Below are positions 13,557 through 24,400 of a DNA stretch of 64,000 nt, in pieces. The notes under the pieces are model-generated. The model was not told the origin of the DNA. It did not search any database and saw only the letters and a program-made list of their open reading frames with translations. Positions within the stretch are counted from its first letter, which is position 1. Each line of letters begins with the position of its first letter. Both the position numbers and the translations under genes were made by a program. This stretch comes from Bimastos eiseni. Its lineage: Eukaryota > Annelida > Clitellata > Crassiclitellata > Lumbricidae. The stretch spans positions 3,587,705-3,651,704 of the forward strand of contig OY365808.1 of assembly GCA_959347315.1 (NCBI GenBank), in the 5' to 3' direction.

Positions 13557-15357
13557 TAATAATAATTTTTGAACACTTTTGCCACTAATAAGACCATTTG
13601 CGAAGACTAGCAATTCCAGAATAATGCCCTAATTTTTTTAATCCCGAAGGATCATATACACCTCGGGAAAAAGTTAATAATAAAATACTTGTTATAAATG
13701 ACACATTTGCATAATAATAACCAAGATGATTATCAAAATAAATAGCCGAATCTGATAAAAAAAATTACCGTTATCAGTTGCATAATAATTAATCGAAATT
13801 AATAGCAAACTAAATAACGAAAAAGAATAGAAAAATAAATATTCAAATCTAATGATATTTTACTTTTCGCCTTGCGGTCTTCTGCCCTGTGAAATTTCGC
13901 CGGGTAATCGATGGGGATGCTAAGATACTTAGTTGGCATCGTCTTATCAGTCGCCACTTCCTTCACCACGACTCTCTTCTGTCGCTGAAACCCGGAAATC
14001 CAGTACATCTGCAATAATTATTAAAAATGCGCATTTCAGATGGAGCAGGCATAGGCCCTAAAAGGCCTACTCTGCCGGTACATCAAGCAGCGCAGTAGAG
14101 TAGGTACCTGTATAGGCAATTAGGCACAAGTAGGCAGATATTTGCCTACGTAGCTAATGAACAATGATAGTTTATTTCAGCAAAGGAAGATTTTTGGAGG
14201 AAGATTGTCAATTTCGATAAGGAAGCACTGGTAGACTCGTTTCCGCTCTGAATCAAAATGACGGTAAGTCAGAATCAGTATCAGGTCAAGATCAAAAGGC
14301 CAGATAGGCAGACGACTAAGGTGGATAGTACAAAGAGGAGGGAAGGATGGGGTTTGTCCCTCTGCACAAAGTTCACAAGTGCATATTCAGACTGGACAGT
14401 CAGCAGGAACCGTAAACGGAATGGAAGAGGCAAGGTTATACTTATACATGCAGTTTAAAGCGAAAGAGGAGAATTGCTAACACGAAGGCATGCATGGAGT
14501 TTCAGATGCATGGATAGCACGTATCATTGATTGTCGTCTGCGAGTACACCCTGCTTCCTCTTGAATCGGGTAATCCATCCTCCTGGAAATTATTTACCAT
14601 TAAACATATCTGGGCTTCTAGGCAGACAACTCCAGAGACATTTTAAAGCCATTTTATGACGCACCTCAGCAGATCAGATTGTCGTACGAAAGAGCCTTTG
14701 TGAGGTTCTTAAAATGCGCTTCATAAATAGCCACATGCATACATGCTACATACATACATACACATACAATGCAATACATACAATACATACATAAATACAT
14801 ACATAAATACATACATACATACATACATACATACATACATACATACATACATACATACATACATACATACATACATACATACATACATACACATAAAATA
14901 CAAGGTGTGACACAGTGGCTGATCGGTTTGAGCGGTCAGTCCGTAACGTTCAGTGTGTGCTGAACGAGCGGGTTCGACCCTCGTCCGGGGCGTCAGTCAC
15001 TGTATAGGGACCTTGAGCAAGTCCTTCGCATACAATTGCTCTGCAGTACAACTGCAATTGCGCCATCGAGGTGTGTGTATGCACTTCTGAGCAAAAGATG
15101 TTGGAAGAAGGACGGTATAAATTTCGGTAATAATAATAATACGTACAATACAATACATACATACATTTATGCAATGCATGCATAATATACATAGGGCCTA
15201 CATGGCTATTTACCTCGTCCGCGGAAATATCATGAATATCATTTCCACAACCTCCACTTCCTGTTGTAATATTGATAATAACTGGCAGATCCGCAGTATA
15301 TTCATCGACGAACTCAGCGATCGTGTAGTCGACGCCGTGATATTTCAGATCATTCAT
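2636..15357 (-). CDS. GAREM: GAREM-like CABIT and SAM domain adaptor, five coding exons
   Basis: Five minus-strand exons join in frame: 15357-15214, 14008-13864, 6404-6204, 4699-4535 and 3201-2636, giving 1221 nt and 406 aa. All borders are GT..AG and phases match (0,1,1,1). The start ATG at 15357 has an in-frame TGA at 15372-15370. Residues 1 to about 218 resemble the CABIT module of GAREM/THEMIS (LPVIINITTGS; then YLSIPIDYPAKFH, which aligns with the GAREM block around IDIPLQYQGKF). Residues 338-406 form a SAM domain ending GGWRPKQI, as in GAREM. Between them lie a YEYM motif (232-235, PI3K SH2 type), Y264-S-N-P (Grb2 SH2 type) and a basic proline-rich stretch KRRLPPVRPLSP. Known GAREM proteins couple EGF receptor signalling to Grb2/SHP2 and ERK; the same role here is inferred. 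It is much shorter than vertebrate GAREM1 (over 800 aa). Family assignment is from memory of the fold and motifs. Confidence 0.78.
3725..3945. repeat. (CCAT)n-rich degenerate microsatellite
   Basis: catccatccat blocks with interruptions, in sequence just upstream of the last GAREM-like exon. Confidence 0.85.
4535..4699 (-). CDS. GAREM: GAREM-like exon 4
   Basis: Acceptor ctgtttgcag|ACGTAATG and donor ATCCAG|gtacaat. Codes for VMYAVNLAIPVYVDITMDVAK, resembling the last CABIT strands, then a linker ending KMNP. Phase 1 at both ends makes it consistent with exons 3 and 5. Confidence 0.7.
5893..5970 (+). repeat. dispersed repeat family C, copy
   Basis: Shared blocks: gaataagctggttcccgcg, then ctgcagaaattttgagattacg. 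Probably a LINE or SINE 3' tail. Confidence 0.5.
6204..6404 (-). CDS. GAREM: GAREM-like exon 3 (second half of CABIT)
   Basis: Acceptor ggcttag|AATACGG and donor CCGATA|gtaagc. Codes for YGPAKLISHIVEEMKVAP and onward to YLLGHPISD. Phase 1 on both sides. The 7.46-kb intron separating it from exon 2 contains the main transposon nest. Confidence 0.65.
6559..8285. mobile_element. inverted-repeat (foldback) element with GCGCC-rich arms
   Basis: The left arm 6559-6660 and right arm 8166-8285 are imperfect reverse complements; both contain GACGTTAGCGC / GTCGTTAGCGC blocks followed by GGACAAAAGC and repeats of GCGCCCCGTCATAA type. No coding sequence was seen inside. A hAT element is nested in it; without that insert it is about 0.85 kb. 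Target duplications are not clear. Confidence 0.6.
7093..7971. mobile_element. non-autonomous hAT transposon with 8-bp target duplication
   Basis: The left end CAGGGATG and the right end (reversed) CAGTGTTG are hAT-style termini. Flanks are atcaaaat (7085-7092) and atcaaagt (7972-7979), an 8-bp duplication with one mismatch. Subterminal regions are packed with GGTCTT/GGTCTC hexamers and the palindrome GGTCTCGAGACC. The interior holds a (TATATG)n microsatellite and no transposase. Confidence 0.75.
8375..8520. repeat. TAA/ATG microsatellite
   Basis: Runs of aataat and gatgat; long low-complexity ORFs on both strands here are not genes. Confidence 0.95.
8696..8757. repeat. TAA then TTA microsatellite at the 5' edge of retrotransposon copy 1
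   Basis: (TAA)n at 8696-8726, then a short spacer and (TTA)n at 8734-8757; the presumed target of insertion. Confidence 0.9.
8757..9866 (+). pseudogene. R4/Dong-like non-LTR retrotransposon, 5'-truncated copy 1
   Basis: Covers only the C-terminal part of the ORF. It has post-RT blocks (LPIKRGGLGIRSVV, LPAFLASAAATD), a C-x-C-x9-H-x3-C knuckle (SCQCGALV...YHGLSC) and the restriction-like endonuclease core (RPDG...W...LIWDATVSDT, then KTQKY). Frames are broken: stops near 8835 and 9168 and a frameshift near 9360. It sits between TAA/TTA repeats (8696-8757) and an AATAAT tail (9866-9945). R4/Dong elements encode such an endonuclease, and Dong is known to insert in TAA repeats; HERO is an alternative clade. 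Confidence 0.75.
9950..12317 (+). pseudogene. R4/Dong-like non-LTR retrotransposon, 5'-truncated copy 2 with RT and endonuclease
   Basis: The RT domain shows SSGGPDGLRPQH, FALRKSCGGLRPIAIGY, KLDISNAFNSLH, GSQQGDPLGPLLF and the catalytic FGYLDDL. Then come the thumb, a C-x-C-x9-H-x3-C knuckle (11704-11757) and the restriction-like endonuclease (RPDGQ at about 11883, WDATVVDT at about 11937, then KHKKY). It is dead: TAA at 10743, TGA at 11853 and a frameshift in the G run at 11909-11920. The 5' part of the element is missing. It starts directly in the TAA-rich tail of copy 1 and ends in its own TAA tail (12318-12428). The overlapping copy 1 region 11197-12316 is clearly homologous but diverged. 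Confidence 0.82.
12318..12428. repeat. TAA tail of retrotransposon copy 2
   Basis: About 35 AAT/TAA units directly after the last coding block. Confidence 0.9.
13457..13566. repeat. AAT/GAT microsatellite
   Basis: (AAT)n, (GAT)n, (AAT)n in the GAREM-like intron. Confidence 0.95.
13864..14008 (-). CDS. GAREM: GAREM-like exon 2 (CABIT core)
   Basis: Acceptor attattgcag|ATGTAC and donor GCGAAAA|gtaaaat. Encodes residues 49-97 with the CABIT signature YLSIPIDYPAKFHRAEDRK. It leaves one base of a codon for the next exon, which begins with two bases. Confidence 0.75.
14767..14893. repeat. (CATA)n microsatellite
   Basis: About 30 tetranucleotide units; source of tyrosine/valine and tyrosine/histidine ORFs on both strands. 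Confidence 0.95.
14911..15150 (+). repeat. tRNA-derived SINE, copy 1
   Basis: The head has an A-box-like GTGGCTGATCGGTTTGAG and a B-box GGGTTCGACCC. The body has cttgagcaagtcctt and attgctctgc, and the 3' end is gaagaaggacggtataaat followed by TAA repeats. Confidence 0.6.
15214..15357 (-). CDS. GAREM: GAREM-like exon 1 (start of CABIT)
   Basis: Encodes residues 1-48, beginning MNDLKYHGVDYTIAEF. An in-frame TGA five codons upstream (15372-15370) supports this ATG. The exon ends GAG|gtaaat in phase 0. The block ADLPVIINITTGS matches the first strand pair of CABIT. Confidence 0.75.
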
Positions 15358-16010
15358 CTCGCCAGAACATCAGAACCTTCCAGCAGCGAATCGGAAAATT
15401 TACTTTGATAAATCAGGAGCGTGGACGAACTCAAAGGAACAGAAGAAAAAATAACCTTAGGAGGGACTAATTCACACTCGAAAGAGAAAGAGCGTAGCGT
15501 TGCGCATTAAATCATCACAGACGTAATCGTAATCGTTACCTCCAAATTTCTAAAGCGCCACATAAAGCTAAGCGCAGGGCAACAGCTTATTCACGAGCGC
15601 TGACCTACATATCAACGGTGCAATAATTATTATGTCGTGAAGAGCCGTTATCGCTGCCTGAACGCAAAAGCAAATAAAACCAGGGCACGTGTTTCCTTCA
15701 CACATCAAGAACATGTGCGCAGTCGTCCGTGGCCCTAAGTCAGTTAATAATAGGCCTCTGTTTTGACGGTCAGGCACTGGAGATTGAAGCCACAGATTTG
15801 ACACGTCGAGTTATTTTGGGACTAGCCCTTTGGTAAGAAAGTGATTCGGGCGACTTCAGACGTGTTCGCAAGCTGGGGTCGACACCGTCCGTTAGCGCTA
15901 GGCAGGCGCTCGGGCGGCAGAACGCCACAAATCAAGAACTCCTAAAGACGCACCAAGAACAAACCGTGATAAGGTCAATATATATATATATATGTATCCA
16001 GATGAAGTAA

Positions 16011-16120
16011 TAGTTGCAGTTGCATTTTAACGACACTGTGTGATAACAATGATCATTAGCTTCGCCCTACACCGGGGGTCCTCCATACCCGGCTTGGAAC
16101 TGGCACTGCTGGACTGCAAG
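16011..16120 (+). repeat. dispersed repeat family A, copy
   Basis: Family consensus as read by eye: GTTGCAGTTTAACGACACTG, then TGTGATAACAATGATCATTAG, CGTCGTCCTCCTCC, TATCCAGGCTTGGGACTGGC and ACTGGCAG. This copy matches along its length. Confidence 0.65.
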
Positions 16121-16342
16121 CAGCAGAGGAGCCAATAGCCCGTAAGACGATTTAACACGCCTGTGCATCATTTACACCGGCGCTAAAGAAGTTATTTATT
16201 GATCACGCTAACAAGGTTTAAGTTAAATACGAAATGACGCATGTTACTGAGCAGCAGATGGAGCCACTATTCTTGATTTATGGTACATGACACCGGAAGC
16301 CACACTCGTCGACCTACATCACATACAGCCACAATAATAGGT

Positions 16343-16344
<2 letters not shown>

Positions 16345-16381
<37 letters not shown>

Positions 16382-16495
16382 ATACTAATACTGCCCTTCT
16401 TCCAAAGTTCAGACCATACGACAAGAATCGATTGCACTGAGCAGTTGTGAGCAAAGGACTTGCTCAGAGTCCGCTCAGAGTGAGGCTGTCGCCCG
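16345..16495 (-). repeat. tRNA-derived SINE, copy 3 (head truncated)
   Basis: The reverse strand reads ctctgagcaagtcctttgctc, then gaagaagggcagtattag followed by TAG/TAA repeats, matching the body and tail of copy 1. Confidence 0.45.
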
Positions 16496-16924
16496 CAGGC
16501 CTATACCTGCGCGCAATTAATCAGACTGCATGATTCAGTGCCCCTATAGCTGTCAATCAACTGCCACAAATGTCATTCGCACTGTGAGCCGAGAGAACGA
16601 CGCTGGCTCGATTTTTGTTCAGCGGGGAATTCTGTCATTAATTATTACTGAAATGCTTTCAGTTGGGTGGAGGCGATTTTAGACGCAAGGTTTGATGGGA
16701 GTAGCATGGTCAACCATACATTTCACGATGTTTCAATTCGAATGAGATGGACATTGCACAGCTCCCAGAAGTCGTATTAAGTATATATATATATAATTAA
16801 TATATATAATTAATATATATAATTAATATATATAAGTAATATATATAAGTATGTATGCATGCTTGTACACCATGTACAGTGTATGTATATATTTATGTAT
16901 GTATGTTTGTATGTATTGATGTAC

Positions 16925-17235
16925 ATTGAAGCTCTGGTTTGGCATTGCGTTCTTGGTTATGCTCCATCTTGCTTGCACGATCTCTGCCATCCAGTATCCG
17001 GCGTTGCAGAGCGTCGGGTACTTCGCTCTGCGACGAGGGGTGAGCTTCTAGTTGTGGGCTCTTCAAACTGGAGTGATCTCCCATTTGAGCTCCGCTCTTC
17101 GCTTGTGGCCTAACCGTCAGGTTTTTATCAGTCCCTCAAACCCTCCTCCTTAGTCGTGCCTGGGCTAGAAGCACTCCTGGGTAGGTTCTTGAAGGGGCGC
17201 TATATGCATACGCAAAATAAATGAATGTATGAATA
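16925..17235 (+). pseudogene. LINE 3' ORF tail
   Basis: Codes VWHCVLGYAPSCLHDLCHPV, then RRVLRSATRGELLV and SNWSDLPFELRSSL, the usual last domain of CR1/L2/RTE-like ORF2, with an internal deletion. It ends in the sequence gcgctatatgcat, a tail motif seen repeatedly in this window. Confidence 0.55.
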
Positions 17236-17532
17236 TATACAAGTATGTATGTATTTATATATGTATATAGGCATGCATTGTACATGTATGCACATTCTAT
17301 GTATGTGTGACACTGTGTTATATTATAGGGGCCTATAAGTACGTATAGGCTACTCATGGATGTATGACATGTATATATATATGTATATATATATATATAT
17401 ATATGAAATCAATCAAAGGACTTTAATAATACGCTCTGCATGCAGTTCTTCATTCTTGTGCAGCCGGCCTTGGAATCGAAAACCTGCAGGAACTTGACAC
17501 CATGCACGTGGGCTTATTGAATTGTCATGTGC

Positions 17533-17601
17533 TCGTGAATAAACTGATGCCCTGCGCCATGCTTGAGAGTAGCACTGTATAAAGGGAATATTACGATTTA
17601 T
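17533..17601 (+). repeat. dispersed repeat family C, copy
   Basis: Reads gtgaataaactgatgccctg and gcactgtataaagggaat, ending in ttacgattta. Confidence 0.45.
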
Positions 17602-17982
17602 GGCCGAAATCAACAATTTACTCTGATCGCTAACTTCCGAGTTTGTTTAGTGCTCATCGAGAGTTGTAAAAACAAGAACCCGAACTCAATCATGCCTATA
17701 GCTAAAATGAAACTTTTTAGTTACCCGCTCTAACCCAAACCGGTTTCATATTTTGGTTTTTATTGCGTTCAAAAAAGCCCGATGCTTCAAAAAAAATCAT
17801 GCTCTTAAAATCTACCATAAAAAGGTTAAAAAACGTTGGTTTTCGGAGGGAAATTTCCCCATAGGCCTAAATAACCACTCTGCCTTGACGATCTATTCAC
17901 AGGCAGTCAAGTGGTCCTTCATGCACCAATGCTTCACTACAGGCCTAGGTTCAAATAGATTTTATCACGACACAGAATATGC

Positions 17983-18071
17983 GTAGTTTCAGCTAAGCGA
18001 CACTGTGCGACAACAAAGATAACTAGCGTCCTCCTCCTCTTTATACAGCCTTTTGACTGGCACAGTAGCAG
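17983..18071 (+). repeat. dispersed repeat family A, copy
   Basis: Reads gcgacactgtgcgacaac, ctagcgtcctcctcctc and ttgactggcacagtagcag. Confidence 0.6.
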
Positions 18072-18319
18072 AATTCAATCTAGCTGGCCTAACACATTTA
18101 GGTGCATTCGGCAAAATAGAATTGCACATTATTATGAATCACTGTATGCAGAGATTACCTCGCTATTCTACCCGGCACAGTGACACGAGTATTAGAAAAT
18201 TTCATAATGACTGTCCTTACCAATTTATAAAGCGCCATCATAAAACGACTGTAGAAGCATTGAGCACACCTTTCCCGACCCTACATCTAGGCAGGAAATA
18301 TAGTACTGAAGTAAGAACA

Positions 18320-21300
18320 ATATAGTTAATTAACACTTTATTTCTCTGGTTTTACTTCCCGGTTACATTACAGGTTAGTAGGCATTGAAACTGTAACTTT
18401 TTTCCATGAAAGATCAGTTGTCCACTTTAATGCAAACTTGAGTCAAAAGTCAATCCATAGATTCAGAACACTTGGGTCAAAGCACAGTACTAATTTGTTA
18501 ACCATGGGTAAAATAATGAAGCATAATTTACAAGGTTTTACAACAAAACAATTACTTTATAAACTGGAAACCAAACAATGGGAAAAAATTTGCTGTACAC
18601 TGGTGATCTATACCAACCAACACACCCGTAACCTCTATAAACTTAGGCAACAACTGAAAACCTTCTCAATTTCCAATAAAGATCAAAGAACGTTTGTTGC
18701 TACATCAAATGAAAAATCAATGCTACATTCGTTGGGAATTTTCAAAACACACAGGTGCTCAAAAGGACTGAACTTAAAATAAAGTAGGAAAGCAGTTAGA
18801 TGGAAATTTTTTAGATAAAGTACAAGTAAACCAAGGAATTCACGTACCTAGCTTGCTTTCAAAACAACCTGGAAATGACGTAACAACACGTGGCCTGAAA
18901 CAACACCTGGTGAAGCAATGGAGAAAGCAAGAATCAGTGCAGTGTTAGAAAGACAATGATCCTCCACAAGCCAAAAATTTCAGACAGGCAATAAAGGTTT
19001 AATTGAAGCATTTCGACAGAGACTTATAAGAATTTCTCCAAAGCACTGCAATTTGGTTGTCCCAATGGAGCATCCACTTCATTTATTATCAAAGAATATT
19101 TGCTCAGCTTGTAAATGGCCAAACAAGTCAGAATTCACGCTTGCGTGACGCATAGCAGAGAAAATTCTATCCACAGTCCCCAAACGAAGCTGCACATTAA
19201 TAGACTGATTATTATGGATAGGGCATAAGCGGAAATCGCCTCGGACATTTGCCTCGGCCGAAATCCCGTTTACTGGGACTATTTGGAAGTATTGCCTTGG
19301 CAAATATTACACACACAAATAGTTAAAAATAACTTTTTTCATGCAATAAATTTTTTATAAACACTTTACAATCTAAAAATTTTAATTTAAAACCTTATTA
19401 GTAGTTATTACAGGTACACACATTGTGTTGCTAATTTTTCATTTCGCAATACAGCGAAAGTGACAGAAGTAAAAAATTCCAGCTCCCCGCCTGCAGATGG
19501 TACTCTAGGCTAGAGTTGCCACTACGGTTAGTACCTGGATCCAGCAAACAGTGCAACCAAATACTTGGATTCGGTACTCGGTGGAAATTGTCTACTCGGT
19601 TTAATATGCACTAATTGTGGACTCATAGTATCTGTCCAATTGAATGTAGAATGAATTGATTCATAGCATTTGAATTCAAGGTACTGCAACTAATTTCTCC
19701 TCACATAACACTGCTGAGTATTAGTGAAGAAACACCTCAGAATGTTGAACCCAGCGCGCCAAGAAGTTCCCATGTTCGCAAGCAGCTTTAGCAAAAGGGG
19801 CAAGACGAGGCCAAAATATAACGAACAGAGGGTAACCAAGGAGATTGAAACAAAGAATCAGACATCTCAGCAAAATCAAATGTCGCACCTTAACAAGGGA
19901 GTTCTGAGGAGAAATGAAGAAGCCAGACTAATAGTTCGTCAACAAACGGAAAAAAAGATAATTGGATGGACGAAAGCATTATATAGGATTTCAGCAAAAC
20001 TTTCAGTTTATCAGTTGAGATCAGGGAACAGATTCATCTTCAGAGGCGAACCACTTGGCCTGGACCTAAAACAAAAAACATCCAAGTTAAAGAAAATTGT
20101 GCTATGCTACAAGATTTAGATGCCAAACAACAACATGTAAGCGTATTTATTTCAATCCATAAATACCTAAAACATTAAATAAACAGTTTATCAAACTCTC
20201 CTCATCATTTTAGACAAATTTAAACCGTAAAGTAATGAGTCATACACATCAAGAAACCCTTTCCGCCTTAAAAACAGTCAAATATTGTACTCTCTAGGCA
20301 ATGCCGAGCATTAGTCTTCCTTACATTTGCGCTAACAGCGAACTGTTATGTAAAGCACCCTAGAAGTAGCTTGCTACTGATGGTGCTCAATAAATGGTCA
20401 TAACTACAATTACAATAGCTGGACGTTACAACAATCAAATCCAGATAAGTTACATTCAGTTTTAAGTTACATCCCACACACCAAATAAACACATCTAGAT
20501 TGTAAACTGATAAGAAACACTCTCAGAACTTTCTAGAATCCAGTAAGCCAAGATCATAATAGTCAACATAGAACCATTAGCTGGATGCAAGTTGCCACCA
20601 AGCACCCAATAAATCTTGTCATCTGGAAATTTACTATAAAAACAATCAGTTACATTACATTACATGTACATTCCCTAAATTCATATAGTGTCACCATTGA
20701 ATGCACAGCGCACCAACCAATGTTGCTTATTAGTTGTGCATTAATAACTTTCACAAGACCCCAATACAACAACAATCCTGGGTGAGGCTCAGATGGTTTA
20801 CAAAGGGCAGGTGTTCAACCAATCCGACAGACGATGATTGTCTGGAGTGGTTACGAGTGACAGACATCCATATCTGCATTCAACACTTAAAGACAAAACA
20901 AATTCTTTGATCTGATTGTCATCTGTCAACACAAGAACAGTTGGATCCATTGAGCAGACATGAGTAATTAAAAGATATCAGAACATCAGCAATTAACAGA
21001 TATCGGTCAGCCAACAGCGACCGCCCTCGTAACGGATACCTGGCAATAGCATGCAACATTATACCACTGCAAATCCCTATAGTTTTCCAGACGTTTGGCA
21101 ACCCTAATCTGGACTCATGTTATTAAGAAGGATATCATAAGGCATCTCTGGTATATGTGTTACATGTATGAGCTATAAAACATAAGGCTTTGGCACTGCT
21201 TGCACTCTGAAAATACCAGTCCCAAGCCAGGATAAAAGAGGAGGGCTACACCAATCATCTTCATCTTATTATTAAACTGAAACCATTATGATGCATAGTT

Positions 21301-21419
21301 CAAGAGTTTAAAGATATTCAATTGAACAGCAAACTATGTCTGATGTTCAGAGTTGCTGAAAATTATGCATTTAATGAGGAAGGACCAAAAATAGTCAAAA
21401 CAGTGAATAAAAACTAATA
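18320..21419 (-). other. probable long 3' UTR of the serine-rich gene
   Basis: About 3.1 kb of AT-rich, mostly unique sequence follows the stop codon (TAG at 21422-21420) with few microsatellites. A minus-strand AATAAA lies near 18340 and could end the transcript. One dispersed-repeat copy is embedded at 21199-21283. The extent is inference; no transcript evidence is available. Confidence 0.35.
21199..21283 (-). repeat. dispersed repeat family A, copy
   Basis: The reverse strand reads gatgattggtgtagccctcc then tatcctggcttgggactgg. It lies in the presumed 3' UTR of the serine-rich gene. Confidence 0.6.
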
Positions 21420-24400
21420 CTAACATTCACGTTCTCGCTTAAGGATGCTCCTGAAGGCTGAAAATAACAAAATATTAGAACAAAATCAATTGAGTTTTGC
21501 AAAAAATCATTACCAAATACCACATCACAAACAACTGCAAAATACATTTGTGAACTATATTACTGCTTCTGGACAGATCCAACTAATAGAAATGATTAGC
21601 TAGCTATCATAAGATCTCTATCATCGGATGACGGCTAACAGAATTAGTCTAAATCCCTCCAAAACTCAACTGATTTAGTTTAGAAACCAGATTTTCTGGG
21701 TAGATGTGATGCACGCATACATTGAAGTCAACAACTGGCCATTGACATGACATTTCCAACTCACATCTCCAGCCACACTTGACTACAATTAAGCTTATTA
21801 AGCGACTGAACTTAAAGATTAACTTTGTTCAATTATCAGTCTTAAAATGTGACATAAATGGCTGGATAAAAGATAGACATAATTATATAAAAGAATCTTC
21901 AGTGGCTCTTAAGGGCTGTCAATAGCATAACTAAAAAATGATCAGATGCTAACATAAAAGCAAATTTTTAGATGCAAACATGTGAAAGAAACTTAGATGC
22001 TTTTCAAATAATAGTAATTAGAACTTCAAGCAATGGATATTGGAATGCATAAACATCTTTGGTTACATTAATCTTGCATGACTCAGCACAACAAAGATCA
22101 ACTGTTCCAGGTGAATGAACTTTTCACTTTCAGATGCCACCTGACTGGAATAGTTGCCAAGTTTGGATGAAAAAGCATCCTTGCAGGGGAAAAAAGTTGT
22201 TGGTCAATTCCAGTAAGTTAATCTGTTCTTCTGGCTGTCAATCCATTTATCCTACTGTCAGCCTGTCCAATCGTCCATCCGACCCTCAGTCCATTAAGAT
22301 GGCTGAGAAAAATTTGAAATAGAAAGGCATGACTCAGCAATACAAAAATATCACACAAATGTTGACATCATTATGCATTTCATGACACATTTTGTTACAT
22401 CCATATATTTAATAATTTGATCCAGATTGAGAGCCAGAATGTTGCAGGCATCAACTAAAAAAATACTCACCCTGGCTGAAAAACTTCTGTGCTGCAAAGA
22501 GATCAAAACTTCGACTTGGTGTCAAGCACACAGCGACACTGCTCCCAACTGATTTGCGGACAGGATTTACGTGAGGAATATTTTCAGCGCAGCATGTTTG
22601 GTCATCTGTATCCTGAATTTCCCGTTGATTCTCAACGTCTGGTTTATCACTAAGCTGAAAACCACAAGACTCACCACTGGTCTTCATATCGCACAGTGCT
22701 TCAACATCTAAGACTCTGTAATGGATGCCTGCTTTCTCCAGAACATCGGTTTCTAGTGGCATGCTATCCAGAGAGCCGGTAAACGTGATGCCCTCAATGT
22801 CATCAACAGGAACGTAATTGCCTACACTCGACATGGTATCATAAGCGCCGCTATCTTCGGCATCGAACACAAACACGATATCGGAACTCGACATTTTGTG
22901 GGAAACTGCACAAATTCGCGTATCGAAAATCACTGGAGACGTTTTTGATTGCATGGTCGTGCAAGACAAGTCCTGACTACTGCAAGCTAAGCTAGATTCA
23001 CCAGCATTATGCTGCACCACATCAGTCCTCCTGGGAAGTTCCGAAATCCGGACGAGCGGAAAGTCTAAATTTGAGTCAGAATCCTGAACAGCGCACTCTT
23101 CAAATGGTTGTTCTGAATTCGCGTAATGCAGGTCATCTGCCGCGCGATTCAACATATTTGCCTTGCCCAAAGGATGAACCCTTGGCTCCGAATCAACAAC
23201 TGGATTTATTTTCAACATCATCACGGCAGAGTCACTTGAGTTATGGGCCTCGTCAGGACTCAAACTGCTCGAAGATGAGAAACCGGTATCCGCCTCGGAC
23301 TGCGGAGGCGACAGAAGCATCTCGCTCTCGGCTTCGGAGTTGAGAGGCGATGAGAATGTGGCACCTTCAACAGTACCCAACTCAGGTTGCGACGCTTCAC
23401 GACTCCTGGTGACCGAAAACTTTGGCATGTTCTGAAGCAAGGCCGATGCGTATGAGTTCCCGGCTGAGAATTTACTGAATGAAGTGCGAGAATAGGGCAT
23501 ACAGGCGTACTCTTGGTTTCCAATAAAAGCGCCAAAAGTTGAAGCCTCGTAAGTTGCAAGAGGAGGCGATTCATCGAGACTAGACAGGGAGCCACGTTTC
23601 GAAGTCATGCTCCCACCCGAAGTATCGCTTCTGTACGACTTAGAGCTTACACTAAACACCGACATCGCACTAGCTCCCAGATCTTTATCAGTTCTAGCCG
23701 AAGCCCTCTCAGGTTGGCGTGCCGCAGCCTTGGCTCGCGATAAAACGACGCAGGCCGGGGCCGTGTCTTGGCTCAGATGGGTCTCCTTGCGTGTTTTTAC
23801 TCGCTTCTTGTGAAGAACAGCAACAAATTCGTCCTGTCCTGCATTTTCATCCTCGTGTTCAGCATCGCTGGCAGAGGCAGCCTCCTTTGCAGATGGAGTT
23901 ATTCCAGTGGTCACAACAGACACATCACAGAAAACATCGTGTGGACTACTATCTCTGACAAACTCCTCTGTCCCAACACCACTGGGATTGCTCGGTTTCT
24001 TGGTGTTTTTCCGCAGTCTGTTTGCTGCAGGTGGTACCCTAGCTTTCGACGTCGTTGCAACATCATGTTTTTTAACCGGTTGCTTCTTCGACCGTTTGGT
24101 GTTTGTAGTGAATGTCTGAGGCAGCGCAGCCGAAGGAGCGCTCGTCTTTCGTCCACAGACCTTCTTTAAAGATTCTCCGTTGATGTATCGCACAAGGTCG
24201 TCCAGGCTAAGGTTATTTGGTGGAAATTCCCTACCTATGCTACCCTTACTGTCTAAACTGTCGCTCTCATTCAGCCCCTTTCTGGACGAGCTGGAGCTTT
24301 GGCTCTGACGAAGCTTTTTGATCTGGTGCGACTGAAGAGGAGCCAAAGGCTCGGACTTCACGCTTGGATGAACATCCAGTTTGCTCACATCTTCGTGAAT

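Noticed and set aside
18438..18782. Plus-strand 114-codon ORF
   Set aside because: Composition typical of AT-rich non-coding DNA; no domain or neighbour support.
19724..20119. Plus-strand 131-codon lysine-rich ORF
   Set aside because: Opposite to the presumed 3' UTR of a minus-strand gene; AT-rich, no splice context, no recognisable motif.
23071..24169. Several plus- and minus-strand ORFs within 22471-24504
   Set aside because: Shadows of the large coding exon; only the minus-strand frame is flanked by matching splice sites and continues into neighbouring exons.
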